Shown piece after piece: positions 20,374-29,909 of a DNA stretch of 64,000 nucleotides. The translations under genes were made by a program, and so were the position numbers. Positions within the stretch are counted from its first letter, which is position 1; each line of letters opens with the position of its first letter. Origin of the DNA: Thioalkalivibrio sp. ALJ7 (GTDB lineage: Bacteria > Pseudomonadota > Gammaproteobacteria > Ectothiorhodospirales > Ectothiorhodospiraceae); NCBI RefSeq assembly GCF_000376865.1, contig NZ_AQXQ01000009.1, positions 1 to 64,000 on the forward strand. The letters are read 5' to 3'. The notes beneath the pieces were generated by a model, which was not told the DNA's origin, searched no databases, and saw only the letters and a program-made list of their open reading frames with translations.

Positions 20374-22233
20374 GTGAATCGTCATTTCGGTTGGATCGCC
20401 ACCCTGATCGTGCTGGGCATCCTCTTGTTGCTGGTAATGGTTCAGATCGACCGCCAGTGGCAGCGCATGGCCTCCATGCAGAACGTCATGACTGAACAGG
20501 CCCGAGACCTTCGGGCCTTGCGGCGCAGCCTCCAGGGGCTGGAATCCGACCTGGCGTCCGGCCGTTTTGCCGGGATGGATGCGGAGCGCGCGCCGCGGGT
20601 GGACGAGGTCCCCTCGGCCTTCCGCCGTGCCGCCGAAGCCGCGGCGGCCGAGGACTATGCCGAGGGCGACTGGCTGGTCCAGGCCTTCGGCACCGGGCTG
20701 GCGACCATCACGCCCTATGTCTCCTCGGATGCCTATGCCTCCGAGGTGCAGAACTACGTGCTGGAATCCCTTGTGCAGCGCGATCCACAGTCGCTGGAGT
20801 GGCAGGGTCTGCTCGCCGAATCCTGGGAATTCGACGACAGCGGGACCGAGCTGACCTTTCGTCTGCGCCCGGGGCTCCAGTTCTCCGACGGCGAGCCGCT
20901 GACCGCCGAGGATGTGCAGTTCACCTTTGATTTTCTGATGGTCGATGCCATTGCAGTGCCGCGGGCGCGGGCGTTTCTGGAGAAAGTCGAGGCCGTGGAG
21001 GCGCTCGACGAACGCACGGTGCGGTTCATTTTCGAGGAGCCGTATTTCGATGCGATGCGGGTGGCCGGCGGGTTGGGCGTGTTGCCGAAACACTTCTACG
21101 AGCGCTATCTGGACGAGCCCGAGACCTTCAACGAATCGCGGGGAATCCTGCTTGGTTCCGGGCCCTACCGCCTGGAGGACCCGACCGGCTGGACCCCGGA
21201 CGCCGGCCGCATCGAGCTGGAACGCAATCCGCGTTATTGGGGCCCGGTGGAGCCGTCGTTCGACCGCCTGGTCTGGCGGGTGATCCAGAATGACTCGGCG
21301 CGTCTGACCACGTTCCGCAACCGGGACATCGACGTCTACGGCGCCCGTCCGCGTGAATACGCCCGGCTGCGCGATGACGAGGCCTTGCGCGAACGGGCCG
21401 ATACCCACGAGTACATGAGTCCGACCGCGGGGTATTCCTACATCGCCTGGAACCAGCGGCGCGGGGGCGAGCCGACCCGCTTCGCCGATCCACGCGTGCG
21501 TAAGGCGATGAGCCATCTAACCGATGTCGACCGCCTGATCGAAGAGGTGATGCTGGGCTATGCGGAACGTGCGATCAGCCCGTTCAGCCCGCGCAGCGAT
21601 CAGCACAATCCGGACCTCGAGCCGATCCCGTATAACGTCGAGCGGGCGCTCGAACTGTTGGCCGAGGCCGGGTACGAGGAGAAGAACCGCGACGGCGTCC
21701 TGGTCAACGAGGAAGGTGAACCGTTCTCCTTCGAACTGGTGTATTTCCAGGACAACGAGGACACCCGTCGTATCGCGCTGTTCCTGCGTGACCTGTATGC
21801 CCGCGCCGGGGTCGAAATGAAGCCGACGCCGACCGAGTGGTCGGTGATGCTGGAGAATCTGAGCCGCCAGGACTTCGATGCCATTACGCTCGGTTGGACC
21901 AGTGGTGTGGAGGTGGATATCTACCAGATGTTCCATTCCAGCCAGACCGTCTCCGGTGGCGACAATTTTATCCACTACGAAAATCCGGAGATGGATGCGG
22001 TGATCGAGGCCGCACGTGGCGAGGTCGACGAGGCCGCGCGCATGGAGCACTGGCGCGAGGCCGAACGCATCCTGCACGAGGACCAGCCGTATACCTTCCT
22101 GATGCGGCGCCAGACCCTGGCCTTCATCGACCGCCGAATCCAGAACCTGGAGCAGACGGCGCTGGGCCTGAACCTCGGGTTCGTGCCGCTGGAGGTCTAC
22201 GTGCCGTTCGAACAACAGCGCCACGGGCAGTAG
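20374..22233 (+). CDS. Membrane-anchored solute-binding protein of a Yej-type ABC importer
   Basis: This is a family-5 (DppA/OppA/YejA-like) extracytoplasmic binding protein for peptides or opine-like solutes. The 619-residue product starts at GTG 20374 behind GGAGG (20365-20369) and carries an uncleaved-looking N-terminal membrane helix (about 7-27) followed by a short coiled segment, instead of a lipobox. The mature fold is covered by LTFRLRPGLQFSDGEPLTAEDV (read in two parts), GSGPYRLED, RNPRYWG and QMFHSSQTVSGGDNF. It is the first gene of a four-gene importer operon. The substrate is not identifiable; the closest architecture I know is YejA/YejB/YejE/YejF. Confidence 0.85.
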   Translation: MNRHFGWIATLIVLGILLLLVMVQIDRQWQRMASMQNVMTEQARDLRALRRSLQGLESDLASGRFAGMDAERAPRVDEVPSAFRRAAEAAAAEDYAEGDWLVQAFGTGLATITPYVSSDAYASEVQNYVLESLVQRDPQSLEWQGLLAESWEFDDSGTELTFRLRPGLQFSDGEPLTAEDVQFTFDFLMVDAIAVPRARAFLEKVEAVEALDERTVRFIFEEPYFDAMRVAGGLGVLPKHFYERYLDEPETFNESRGILLGSGPYRLEDPTGWTPDAGRIELERNPRYWGPVEPSFDRLVWRVIQNDSARLTTFRNRDIDVYGARPREYARLRDDEALRERADTHEYMSPTAGYSYIAWNQRRGGEPTRFADPRVRKAMSHLTDVDRLIEEVMLGYAERAISPFSPRSDQHNPDLEPIPYNVERALELLAEAGYEEKNRDGVLVNEEGEPFSFELVYFQDNEDTRRIALFLRDLYARAGVEMKPTPTEWSVMLENLSRQDFDAITLGWTSGVEVDIYQMFHSSQTVSGGDNFIHYENPEMDAVIEAARGEVDEAARMEHWREAERILHEDQPYTFLMRRQTLAFIDRRIQNLEQTALGLNLGFVPLEVYVPFEQQRHGQ

Positions 22234-22279
22234 CCGGGATGCGAACCGGAGCCGAGTTCGCCAGGAGCCCGCGCGTGTC

Positions 22280-23659
22280 ATGCTGACCTATATCCTGCGC
22301 CGCCTGGTCCTGATGGTGCCGACGCTGTTCGGCATCACCGTGATCGTGTTTGCCGTCATGGCCGCTGCGCCCGGTGGGATCAGCGCCCTGACCCTGGTCG
22401 AGGGACAGGGCCTGGAGCCGCAGGCGCAAAAGGCGATGGAGGAGTACTACAACCGCCTGTACGGCCTGGATCAGCCCGCACCGGTGCAGTTCGGGCGCTG
22501 GCTGAACAACATCTCCCCGGTCGGCTTTGCCCAGGACGCGGATGGCTCAATGACCGGGTGGCCGCACTTCAAGGTACCGAACCTGGGGACCAGCTTCCGC
22601 TACGGCCGTCCGGTCATGGACCTGATTGCCGAGCGATTGCCGATCACGTTGCTGCTGAATGTCCTCTCCATCCCGCTGATTTACATCATTGCGGTGGCCG
22701 TGGGGGTGCGCGCGGCGACGCGTCACGGCGAGGCCTTCGACTCCCAGTCCGGTGTGGTGCTGCTGGCGCTGTGGTCGGTGCCGACCATGCTGGCGGGGGT
22801 GTTGTTGATCGGCTTCTTCGCTTCGGACCAGTTCTGGCAGTGGTTCCCCACCGGAGGGCTGAGCCAGCGCGCGGCGCTGGACATGACCTTTCTCCCGACG
22901 GTGGAGGTGGTCTGGGCATTGCCACTGTTGCTGGTGCTGCCGTTTCTGGGTGCGGCGCTGGGAATTTATCTGGCGCGGCATCTACCGGCCCTGATCCGAG
23001 GCGGCCTCGGGGCCCTGATCGGGGCGGTCTGTGGCTGGCTGATGTTTCGGGATCTGGCTGCGGCCGGTGCCTTCAGCACCCTCGTTGCGGCTCTGGTGGG
23101 CCTGGGGGCAGGCTGGCTGATGGCGCACAGCGATTGGGGCGTGCTGCGGGGGTTCTACCTGGGCACGGTGGGTTTGGGGGCCGGACTGGTCCTGGCGCTT
23201 GGCCTCACGCCCGGCAGCATGGTGCCAGGCTTCCTGCTCGACCGGGCCTGGCATCTGGTCCTGCCCGTGCTGTGCCTGTCCTACGGCGGGCTGGCCTTTC
23301 TTGCCAAGCTGTCGCGCTCGGCGGTGCTCGAAAATCTGACCTCGGACTATGCCCGTACCGCCCGGGCCAAGGGTGTGGCCGAGCACGACGTGCTGTGGCG
23401 CCATGTGTTTCGCAACTCGTTGCTGCCGCTGATTACCGTTTCCGCGACCCTGCTGCCATCGCTGCTGGCCGGTTCGGTCATCGTGGAGGCGATCTTCTCC
23501 ATCGACGGGATGGGCAAGCTGGCGGTGGAGGCGGTGCAGACCCGCGACCGCGAGTTGGTGCTGTCGATCACGCTGATCTCCGGTGTGCTGACGCTGGTGG
23601 GCTACCTGCTGGCGGATCTGGCCTATGCGATCGTCGACCCGCGGGTGAACTATGACTGA
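22280..23659 (+). CDS. ABC importer permease 1 (DppB/YejB family) with extra helices
   Basis: This is the first membrane-spanning permease of the importer. The 459-residue product has the typical N-terminal helix (MLTYILRRLVLMVPTLFGIT) and the C-terminal permease core with the ATPase-coupling EAA loop (ARTARAKGVAEHDVLWRHVF), ending in VDPRVNYD. It is about 95 residues longer than E. coli YejB. The surplus forms a hydrophobic block at about 210-310 that looks like several additional membrane helices inserted before the core. It overlaps the next gene by 8 bp. Confidence 0.85.
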   Translation: MLTYILRRLVLMVPTLFGITVIVFAVMAAAPGGISALTLVEGQGLEPQAQKAMEEYYNRLYGLDQPAPVQFGRWLNNISPVGFAQDADGSMTGWPHFKVPNLGTSFRYGRPVMDLIAERLPITLLLNVLSIPLIYIIAVAVGVRAATRHGEAFDSQSGVVLLALWSVPTMLAGVLLIGFFASDQFWQWFPTGGLSQRAALDMTFLPTVEVVWALPLLLVLPFLGAALGIYLARHLPALIRGGLGALIGAVCGWLMFRDLAAAGAFSTLVAALVGLGAGWLMAHSDWGVLRGFYLGTVGLGAGLVLALGLTPGSMVPGFLLDRAWHLVLPVLCLSYGGLAFLAKLSRSAVLENLTSDYARTARAKGVAEHDVLWRHVFRNSLLPLITVSATLLPSLLAGSVIVEAIFSIDGMGKLAVEAVQTRDRELVLSITLISGVLTLVGYLLADLAYAIVDPRVNYD

Positions 23660-24914
23660 GGCCATACGTTCGGCGAACCAGCGCCGCAGCCGCTCCTGGT
23701 CGCGTCGCGTGGTGGGCGAGGTGCTGCTGCGCTGGGGCGCACGGCTTGGAATCGCTTGGATCGCGTTACTGACGCTGGTTGCGGTGCTGGCGCCACTGCT
23801 GGCCAGTTCGCACCCGCTGCTGGTGCAGACGGCCGACGGCGAGTGGGCGATGCCGTTCCTGCGTTACCTGACCGCGGCCGACGTCACACTACTCGGTATG
23901 CTGCTGCTGGCGCTGGTGTTCTGGCGTCTGCCCGGGCGGCCGTGGCGGCGCTTCGCCCTTTGGGGCGTGTTAGGCGCAATCCTGGGGGCAGTCGCCTGGC
24001 AGACGGTGTCCCCGCCGTCGCTGGTGATCTATGAGCAGTATCGCGAGGCCGAGGCCATGGGAGAGTACCAGACGGTGGTGCGTGCACTGATCCCGTATTC
24101 CCCGCGCGACTACCTGCGCGACTACGCCGATACCGGGCTCGAGGCCCCGCGCGAGGTACTGGAGCGGGTGCACTGGTTTGGTACCGACGATACCGGGGCG
24201 GACGTGCTCTCGCGCATGATCCATGCCTCGCGCATTGCGTTGTCCATCGGTTTCATCGCCACCGGGATCGCCCTGGGGATTGGCGTGATCCTGGGCGGCT
24301 TGATGGGCTACTTCTCCGGGATCGTCGATATCATCGGGATGCGTCTGGTGGAGATCTTCGAGGCCATTCCGACGCTGTTCCTGTTGCTGACCTTTGTCGC
24401 CTTCTTCGGGCGCTCGTTGTACCTGATGATGCTGATCATCGGCCTGACCTCGTGGTCGGGTTATGCTCGCTATGTGCGCGCGGAGTTCCTGCGCCTGCGC
24501 CAGCAGGATTTCGTACAGGGGGCGATCGCCTCCGGGTTGTCACTGCCTTCGATCCTGTTCCGCCACATGCTGCCCAATGGCATCGCGCCGATCCTGGTGG
24601 CCGCCAGCTTCGGTGTCGCCTCGGCGATCCTGGCCGAGGCCACCCTGTCGTTCCTGGGCCTGGGGCTGGTGGATGAGCCCTCCTGGGGCCAGATGCTGAA
24701 CCAGGCAGTGCAGAGCTCCACCTTCAACTGGTGGATGGCGGCCTTCCCTGGCGGGGCGATCTTCCTGACGGTATTCGCCTACAACCTGATCGGCGAGGCC
24801 CTGCGTGACGCAGTGGACCCGCATGCCCGTTCGGCCGCGCGCACGGCCAACCGTGACGAGGGTGCACGGCCGGCCGCGGGTGCGGGCGGCGCGACCAGCG
24901 GCGGGATGCGCTGA
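23652..24914 (+). CDS. ABC importer permease 2 (DppC/YejE family) with extra helices
   Basis: This is the second permease of the importer. The 420-residue product has a first helix at about 30-55, an unusual second hydrophobic block at about 70-120, a soluble periplasmic loop and then the conserved DppC signature FGTDDTGADVLSRMIHASR. The EAA loop near LPSILFRHMLPNGIAPI and the C-terminal DPHAR follow. The block at 70-120 is not part of the usual DppC layout and mirrors the extra helices of permease 1. It overlaps permease 1 by 8 bp and is 2 bp from the ATPase gene. Confidence 0.85.
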   Translation: MTEAIRSANQRRSRSWSRRVVGEVLLRWGARLGIAWIALLTLVAVLAPLLASSHPLLVQTADGEWAMPFLRYLTAADVTLLGMLLLALVFWRLPGRPWRRFALWGVLGAILGAVAWQTVSPPSLVIYEQYREAEAMGEYQTVVRALIPYSPRDYLRDYADTGLEAPREVLERVHWFGTDDTGADVLSRMIHASRIALSIGFIATGIALGIGVILGGLMGYFSGIVDIIGMRLVEIFEAIPTLFLLLTFVAFFGRSLYLMMLIIGLTSWSGYARYVRAEFLRLRQQDFVQGAIASGLSLPSILFRHMLPNGIAPILVAASFGVASAILAEATLSFLGLGLVDEPSWGQMLNQAVQSSTFNWWMAAFPGGAIFLTVFAYNLIGEALRDAVDPHARSAARTANRDEGARPAAGAGGATSGGMR

Positions 24915-24916
24915 AT

Positions 24917-26533
24917 ATGCTGGATGTGCGCAACCTGCAGATCCGCCATCGCGACAGCGAGCAGCCGCTGGTGGCGGAAGCGAGCTTTTCCATCCGCGCG
25001 GGCGAGCTGTTTGCCCTGGTCGGGGAGTCCGGCTCCGGCAAGTCGATTACCGCCCTGGCGATCATGCGCTTGCTGGATGCCGGGTTCCGGGCCAGCACCG
25101 GTGAAATCTGGCTGGCCGGTCGCGGCGGGCGCCAGGAATTGCTGGGCCTGCCCGATGCGGTGATGCAGCAGGTGCGTGGCGACCGCATCGGTATGATCTT
25201 CCAGGAGCCGATGACCTCCTTGAACCCGGTGCTGACCGTCGGTGATCAGATCGAGGAGGTCCTGCGCCTGCACCGCCCGCAGATGAGCCCGGAGCAGCGG
25301 GCCGAACGCACGCTGGAGGTGCTGCGCGAGGTGCAGCTGCCGAACCCCGAGCAGCGCCGCGACGAGTATCCGCACAAGCTATCCGGCGGCCAGCGCCAGC
25401 GCGTAATGATCGCCATGGCGCTGGTGGCCGAGCCGGACCTGTTGATCGCGGACGAGCCGACCACGGCACTGGACGTAACCATTCAGGCCGAGATCCTGAA
25501 GCTGATCGATCACTTGCGCGAAAAGAACGGCATGGCGGTGCTGCTGATCACCCACGACTTTGGCGTCGTGGCCTCGGTCGCCGACCGCGTGGCCGTGATG
25601 CGCAATGGGCGCCTGGTGGAAGAGGGCGAATGCCTCCCGCTGTTGCGCGATCCGCAGGACGATTACACCCGCAAGTTGATTCAGGCCCTGCCGGAGAACC
25701 TGCCCCCGCTGCCACCGGTACCGGGCGCCGGGCGCGAGGCCTTGCTCGAGGTCTCCGGGCTGCAGGTGCATTTCCCGGTGCTCAAGGGTCTGCTACGCCG
25801 CCAGGTCGATGTAGTGCGTGCGGTGGACGATGTCTCGTTTTCCCTGGAGAACGGCGAGGTTCTGGCCGTGGTCGGGGAGTCCGGTTGCGGCAAGACCACG
25901 CTGGGCCGGGCCCTTCTGCGCCTGGTGGAACCGACCGGTGGCGAGATCCGCTACCGGGGCGAGTCGCTGACGCGCATGCCGCGCAAGCCCCTGCGTCGGC
26001 TGCGACGCCACTTGCAGGTGGTGTTCCAGGACCCGGCGTCGTCGCTGAATCCGCGCCTGAACGTACTGACTCTGCTGACGGAACCAATGGCCGTACACGG
26101 CATTGGCGTTGACCAGGAGGAGCGCATCGCGATGGCCGGGAAGGTGCTGGACCAGGTCGCGCTCCCCGAGGACACCCTGTGGCGATATCCACACGAGTTC
26201 TCCGGCGGTCAGCGCCAGCGAATCGCGATTGCCCGCGCGCTGGTGCTGGACCCGGACGTGATCATCTGCGACGAGGTGACCAGCGCGCTGGACGTGTCAG
26301 TACAGGCCGAGGTCTTGCAGATCCTCGCGCGGCTGCGCCGGGACCGGCGCCTGGCGATGATCTTCATCACCCACGACATGGGCGTGGTCGAGTATTTCTC
26401 GGATCGAATGCTGGTGATGCATGACGGCCGCATGGAAGAGATCGGCACCACCGCCGAGGTGCTGGCTAACCCCAAGGCGGAGTACACCCGGCACTTGCTG
26501 GATGCTGTACCCCGTGTCTCGCGTTACCTCTGA
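24917..26533 (+). CDS. Fused double-ATPase subunit of the ABC importer (YejF-like)
   Basis: This is the energising subunit, with two ABC ATPase domains in one chain as in YejF and DdpDF fusions. The 538-residue product has domain 1 with Walker A GESGSGKS (about 37-44), signature [16 protein letters not shown] and Walker [11 protein letters not shown]. Domain 2 has Walker A GESGCGKT (about 319), signature [16 protein letters not shown] and Walker [11 protein letters not shown]. Both domains look active. It closes the operon; the inverted-arm repeat R3 follows. Confidence 0.92.
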   Translation: MLDVRNLQIRHRDSEQPLVAEASFSIRAGELFALVGESGSGKSITALAIMRLLDAGFRASTGEIWLAGRGGRQELLGLPDAVMQQVRGDRIGMIFQEPMTSLNPVLTVGDQIEEVLRLHRPQMSPEQRAERTLEVLREVQLPNPEQRRDEYPHKLSGGQRQRVMIAMALVAEPDLLIADEPTTALDVTIQAEILKLIDHLREKNGMAVLLITHDFGVVASVADRVAVMRNGRLVEEGECLPLLRDPQDDYTRKLIQALPENLPPLPPVPGAGREALLEVSGLQVHFPVLKGLLRRQVDVVRAVDDVSFSLENGEVLAVVGESGCGKTTLGRALLRLVEPTGGEIRYRGESLTRMPRKPLRRLRRHLQVVFQDPASSLNPRLNVLTLLTEPMAVHGIGVDQEERIAMAGKVLDQVALPEDTLWRYPHEFSGGQRQRIAIARALVLDPDVIICDEVTSALDVSVQAEVLQILARLRRDRRLAMIFITHDMGVVEYFSDRMLVMHDGRMEEIGTTAEVLANPKAEYTRHLLDAVPRVSRYL

Positions 26534-26577
26534 ACCGGGCGAGCCGGCGGCTTTGTGCCTTGGTGAGGTCGTCTTGA

Positions 26578-26903
26578 TTCACCACGAAGCGCACGAAGAC
26601 ACGAAGAAGGGCGAGGTCAAGGGCGTTTTCACCACACAGGGCATGGAGTTCACGCAGAAGACCCGGGGTGGCCCAAAACGGGCAGAGCGCCAGGCGCTGA
26701 GGGTGCCCTGGGAGATTACCGCTCTTCGCGGCACTGCGGCCGGGATGACGACGGGTCTGGGTGGATCGTTGTAGCCGCGGTGGCCCGCATCGCGACGGAT
26801 CACATTCATTCCATCCGGAATCTTCACCCGCTTCCGGTCTTTCTGTGACCCGCCCTTCTCCGTGTCCTCGATGCCCTCTGTGGTGAAAAGCGCTTCGCGG
26901 CCT
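26578..26903. repeat. R3: inverted-arm repeat between the ABC ATPase gene and mutM
   Basis: The outer module (TTCACCACGAAGCGCACGAA, about 26578) is followed by AGAAGGGCGAGGTCAAGGGC and a degraded inner module (CACCACACAGGGCATGGAG). The right side has only the inner module (CTCCGTGTCC, CCTCTGTGGTG, about 26858-26886). The core is the longest of the four (about 190 bp) and unrelated to the others by eye. It fills most of the 387-bp gap between convergent genes; no gene is visible. Confidence 0.75.
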
Positions 26904-26920
26904 TGCAGCTAGACGGGCGG

Positions 26921-27736
26921 CTATTTCTGGCAGGTGGGGCAGTAGCTGCTGGCGCGCTGGCCGATGCGGCGGGTGCGCAGCATGCCGTTGCAGATGGGGC
27001 AGGGCTCTCCCGCGCGTCCGTAGACGCGCAGGGACTGACGAAAGTAACCATGGGTGCCATCTTCACGCAGGAAGTCGCGCAGGGTGGTGCCGCCCTGTTC
27101 GATGGCTGCGGCGAGCACAGTGCGAATGTGCGCCGCCAGGCGATCGTATTCGGCTCGAGTGACTCGGCCGGCGGCGCGGCCGGGCCGGATGCCGGCGAGG
27201 AACAGCGCCTCCGTGGCGTAGATGTTGCCAACCCCGACCACAATGGCCTGATCCATGATGAAGGCCTTCACCGCGCTCCGGCGTCCGCGGCTGCGCTGGA
27301 ACAGGTAGTCAGCGTCGAATTCCGGGGCCAGCGGTTCCGGTCCCAGGTCTGCCAGCAACGGATGCAGTGTGTCGTCGCAAGGTAAGGGCAGACAGCACCC
27401 AAAGCGGCGTGGGTCGTGCAGGCGGATCTGGTAGCCGTTGTCCAGATGCAGGATCAAGTGATCGTGCCGGCGCAGCGGCGTCCCCGGTGTGCAATGGCGC
27501 AGGCTTCCGGACATCCCCAGGTGTAGCAGGATGCCCGCGCGATCGGTTTCCAGCAGCAGGTATTTGGCGCGGCGGGACAGGGTTTGCACTCGGGCACCGG
27601 CTAGCTGTTGCGCCAGCTCCGTCGGTACCGGCCAGCGCAGGCGTGGCTCGCGGATCTCGAAGGTGGTGATACGGCGCCCTGCCAGCAGGGGTTCGAGCCC
27701 GCGTCGGGTGGTCTCGACCTCCGGCAGTTCAGGCAT
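26921..27736 (-). CDS. mutM: Formamidopyrimidine-DNA glycosylase MutM
   Basis: MutM removes 8-oxoguanine and formamidopyrimidines and cuts the abasic site. The 271-residue product begins with the catalytic MPELPEVE (N-terminal Pro nucleophile after Met removal), has the lesion-recognition helix region DQAIVVGVGNIYATEAL and ends with the zinc finger (CPICNG, then YCPTCQ). The frame is open upstream to 27910, but only the start at 27736 exposes Pro2. It overlaps the upstream chorismatase gene by 8 bp, so it is translated as the third gene of that operon. Confidence 0.97.
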   Translation of the reverse strand: MPELPEVETTRRGLEPLLAGRRITTFEIREPRLRWPVPTELAQQLAGARVQTLSRRAKYLLLETDRAGILLHLGMSGSLRHCTPGTPLRRHDHLILHLDNGYQIRLHDPRRFGCCLPLPCDDTLHPLLADLGPEPLAPEFDADYLFQRSRGRRSAVKAFIMDQAIVVGVGNIYATEALFLAGIRPGRAAGRVTRAEYDRLAAHIRTVLAAAIEQGGTTLRDFLREDGTHGYFRQSLRVYGRAGEPCPICNGMLRTRRIGQRASSYCPTCQK

Positions 27737-28676
27737 GTACGCCCTCGATCTCCAGCAATAGCTCCTGGCGGCAGATGTCGCCTCGAACCCATTGCACGAT
27801 CGGGCCAGGGTGGGCCGCCTTGTAGTGTTCCGCGAGCACTGCCGCGACCTTGGGCCGGTCTTCCGGACGGCGCAGATAGACGCGCAGCCAGGAGGGCCAG
27901 GGAAGCTCACGCCCGGCCGCGTCGTGCAGGGCTTGCAGGTTGGCCAGGGTCTCGCGCGCCTGGGCGGTTACGTCGTCTGGATGGCGGCTTTCGTGGCCGA
28001 CGATGCTGGCGGTCCCGGAGAGGAGGATCAGGGGGCCGTCCCGGGTTTCCAGACGGGTCGCGCGGGCAAACGTCGGACTTTTGGGGCTGTAGCGCTTGGG
28101 GTAATGGTAGGCACTTACCTGGCGTGGGTTCTCAAGTGGTTCGGCCGGGGTTCGGGTGGCGATCAGGTAGATGATCAACTGGCGCTGGTCGCTGCCGATG
28201 GCAGTGGCCGCTGGCATGCTGGCCAGAGGGATCTCCAGCGCCTCCAATGCGGCGGCGCGGCCGATGCAAAAGGCCTGATAGCGTTCTAGACCGTCCTCCT
28301 CGGCGTGGATGTCGCCAAAGAAGTTCCAGACCCGCACCAGATGGGTAAACCCGCGCGCGCGGCAGGCCTCGAGCAGTGCGCGGTAGGCCTGCTCTGTTTG
28401 TTCCTTCAGGCCGTGATCGGTGCCGGTCCAGCTCGCGAACAGGACATCATCGGACTCGAGCAGGTGGACGGGCCCTTCTTTGGCCATCCGAGACTCGCTG
28501 CTCGTGGTCCAGAGTTCTACATAGTCATCGGGAACCAAGGGGAGCAGTCCGGGTTGGACCTGCAGGTAATCGGGTCCAGCATCGATACCGGCGGGTTCGC
28601 GCAGGCGGATCCGCATCCCGGCGTCCGGTCCGATTGCGGTGGCCGGTGCTAGCTGGCTGCGCAGGGCGATGGCCAT
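27729..28676 (-). CDS. Chorismatase (XanB2/FkbO-type, hydroxybenzoate-forming)
   Basis: Chorismatases of this family cleave chorismate; XanB2 of Xanthomonas makes 3- and 4-hydroxybenzoate for aryl-polyene pigment and ubiquinone. The 315-residue product has the family's RidA-like fold and motifs: RVWNFFGDIH with ERYQAFCIGR (about 115-140), ENPRQVSAYHYP (182-193), SPTFARA (200-206), SGTASIVGHES (220-230) and a C-terminal GDICRQELLLEIEG containing the conserved glutamates. The start at 28676 follows the EAL-HDOD stop by 7 bp, and the 3' end overlaps mutM. Whether it makes 3-HBA, 4-HBA or 3,4-dihydroxy-cyclohexadiene carboxylate cannot be decided by eye. The longer upstream frame (to 28817) has no support. 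Confidence 0.85.
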   Translation of the reverse strand: MAIALRSQLAPATAIGPDAGMRIRLREPAGIDAGPDYLQVQPGLLPLVPDDYVELWTTSSESRMAKEGPVHLLESDDVLFASWTGTDHGLKEQTEQAYRALLEACRARGFTHLVRVWNFFGDIHAEEDGLERYQAFCIGRAAALEALEIPLASMPAATAIGSDQRQLIIYLIATRTPAEPLENPRQVSAYHYPKRYSPKSPTFARATRLETRDGPLILLSGTASIVGHESRHPDDVTAQARETLANLQALHDAAGRELPWPSWLRVYLRRPEDRPKVAAVLAEHYKAAHPGPIVQWVRGDICRQELLLEIEGVHA

Positions 28677-28683
28677 TGGTGTT

Positions 28684-29898
28684 CTAATTCTCCGACAGTG
28701 AGGCGAGTAAATCCTCGGTCCAGCGTACCGCCTCCAGGTACAGGCGGCTGGAGACCGGGGCGGGGACCGGGGCTTTGTCGGAGTCGGGTTCTGCACTGGC
28801 GCCCTCAAACGCCGCAATGGTCGCCAGCATGGGTGCGAGGGGGCCAGTCCCCTCCAGTAGCGCCTGCTCCATCTCGGGCGAGAGATGCAGCTCGCCCAGG
28901 ATGCGACGCAGGGGAACGCCCAGGACGCGGTCCATCCCGGAGAGCATGCCCAGTGTAAAATAGCGTTCGCATTCCTCGGCGGGTAGTCCCAGGGCGCGGG
29001 CCATCAGCATGCCCATGCGTGCGCGGATCATCACCTGCTCGAGTCCCTGGGTCTGGTCGCTGGAGCCGCGCAGCACCATTAGCATGGCCAAGCGCTTGAT
29101 GCGCCCCTGTCCCAGGCGCAGGATCGCGCCGTACAGGGAGTCCGTCGGGCGGTTTGCGCGGTAGGCGGGGCTGTTGGCGATGCGTAGCAGCTGAATCGCC
29201 AATCCCGGCTCGGCGGCGATCAATTCTTCCAGCTCTCCCGGTGAGGGGTCGGGTGCCTGCAATGCCTTCAGCAGGCGCAGCAGGGCGAGCTCGAGGCTCT
29301 CCAGGCGCTGGCCCTCGATCACGTGGGGGAAGGAGAGATGAAAGCCCTGAAACAGGCTGAAGCCGAGGCTCCGGCAATGGGCGTATTCTTCCGCGGTCTC
29401 GACCTTTTCGGCCAGGAGTTCCACCCCGAAGGCGCGCAGGGTCGCGACCTCCCGTTCCAGGCGCTCGGGACCGAGGGTGAGCACATCCAGCTTGACCAGA
29501 TCCGCGAGTTCTACCAGCTCGGCGTGGCTCTCCTGGAACTGGTAGTCGTCTAGCGCGATGCGAAAGCCACTCCCTTTCAGCCGGCGAACGGCGGCGATGA
29601 CCTCGGCGTCAATCTCTACATCCTCGAGGATCTCCAGCACGACCTGCTCCGGTGGCAGGCTGGTGATGACCTCGTGTTCAAGAAAGCCACGGGTAAGGTT
29701 GACGAAGGCCAGATGGTCTCCAACCAGATGTTCCAGGCCGATGTCGATAAAGGCGCTGCGCAGGAGATCCGATGTGGCCAGGTCGCCGTCGGTGACCGAG
29801 GCGGCGTCCAGGTGGCCGGCGCGAAAGAGGAGCTCGAATCCGACCAGGTTCTCCTGATCGTCGAATATAGGTTGCCGGCCGACAAAAATTGGTTGCAT
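28684..29898 (-). CDS. EAL-HDOD signalling protein (c-di-GMP related)
   Basis: The 404-residue product has an N-terminal EAL-type domain (about 1-205) fused to a C-terminal HDOD domain (about 210-345), the YuxH/CdgJ architecture. The EAL motif is replaced by FELLFR (residues 21-26). Some active-site residues remain (Asn67, Glu89 in LEILED, Asp117-Asp118, Lys136), but loop 6 (DDYQFQ) is unlike the DDFGTG of active phosphodiesterases. It may therefore bind rather than hydrolyse c-di-GMP (inference). It is the first gene of an operon with the chorismatase and mutM. Element B starts 12 bp upstream of its ATG, in the promoter region. Confidence 0.85.
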   Translation of the reverse strand: MQPIFVGRQPIFDDQENLVGFELLFRAGHLDAASVTDGDLATSDLLRSAFIDIGLEHLVGDHLAFVNLTRGFLEHEVITSLPPEQVVLEILEDVEIDAEVIAAVRRLKGSGFRIALDDYQFQESHAELVELADLVKLDVLTLGPERLEREVATLRAFGVELLAEKVETAEEYAHCRSLGFSLFQGFHLSFPHVIEGQRLESLELALLRLLKALQAPDPSPGELEELIAAEPGLAIQLLRIANSPAYRANRPTDSLYGAILRLGQGRIKRLAMLMVLRGSSDQTQGLEQVMIRARMGMLMARALGLPAEECERYFTLGMLSGMDRVLGVPLRRILGELHLSPEMEQALLEGTGPLAPMLATIAAFEGASAEPDSDKAPVPAPVSSRLYLEAVRWTEDLLASLSEN

Positions 29899-29909
29899 GC
29901 TTGTGCCAG

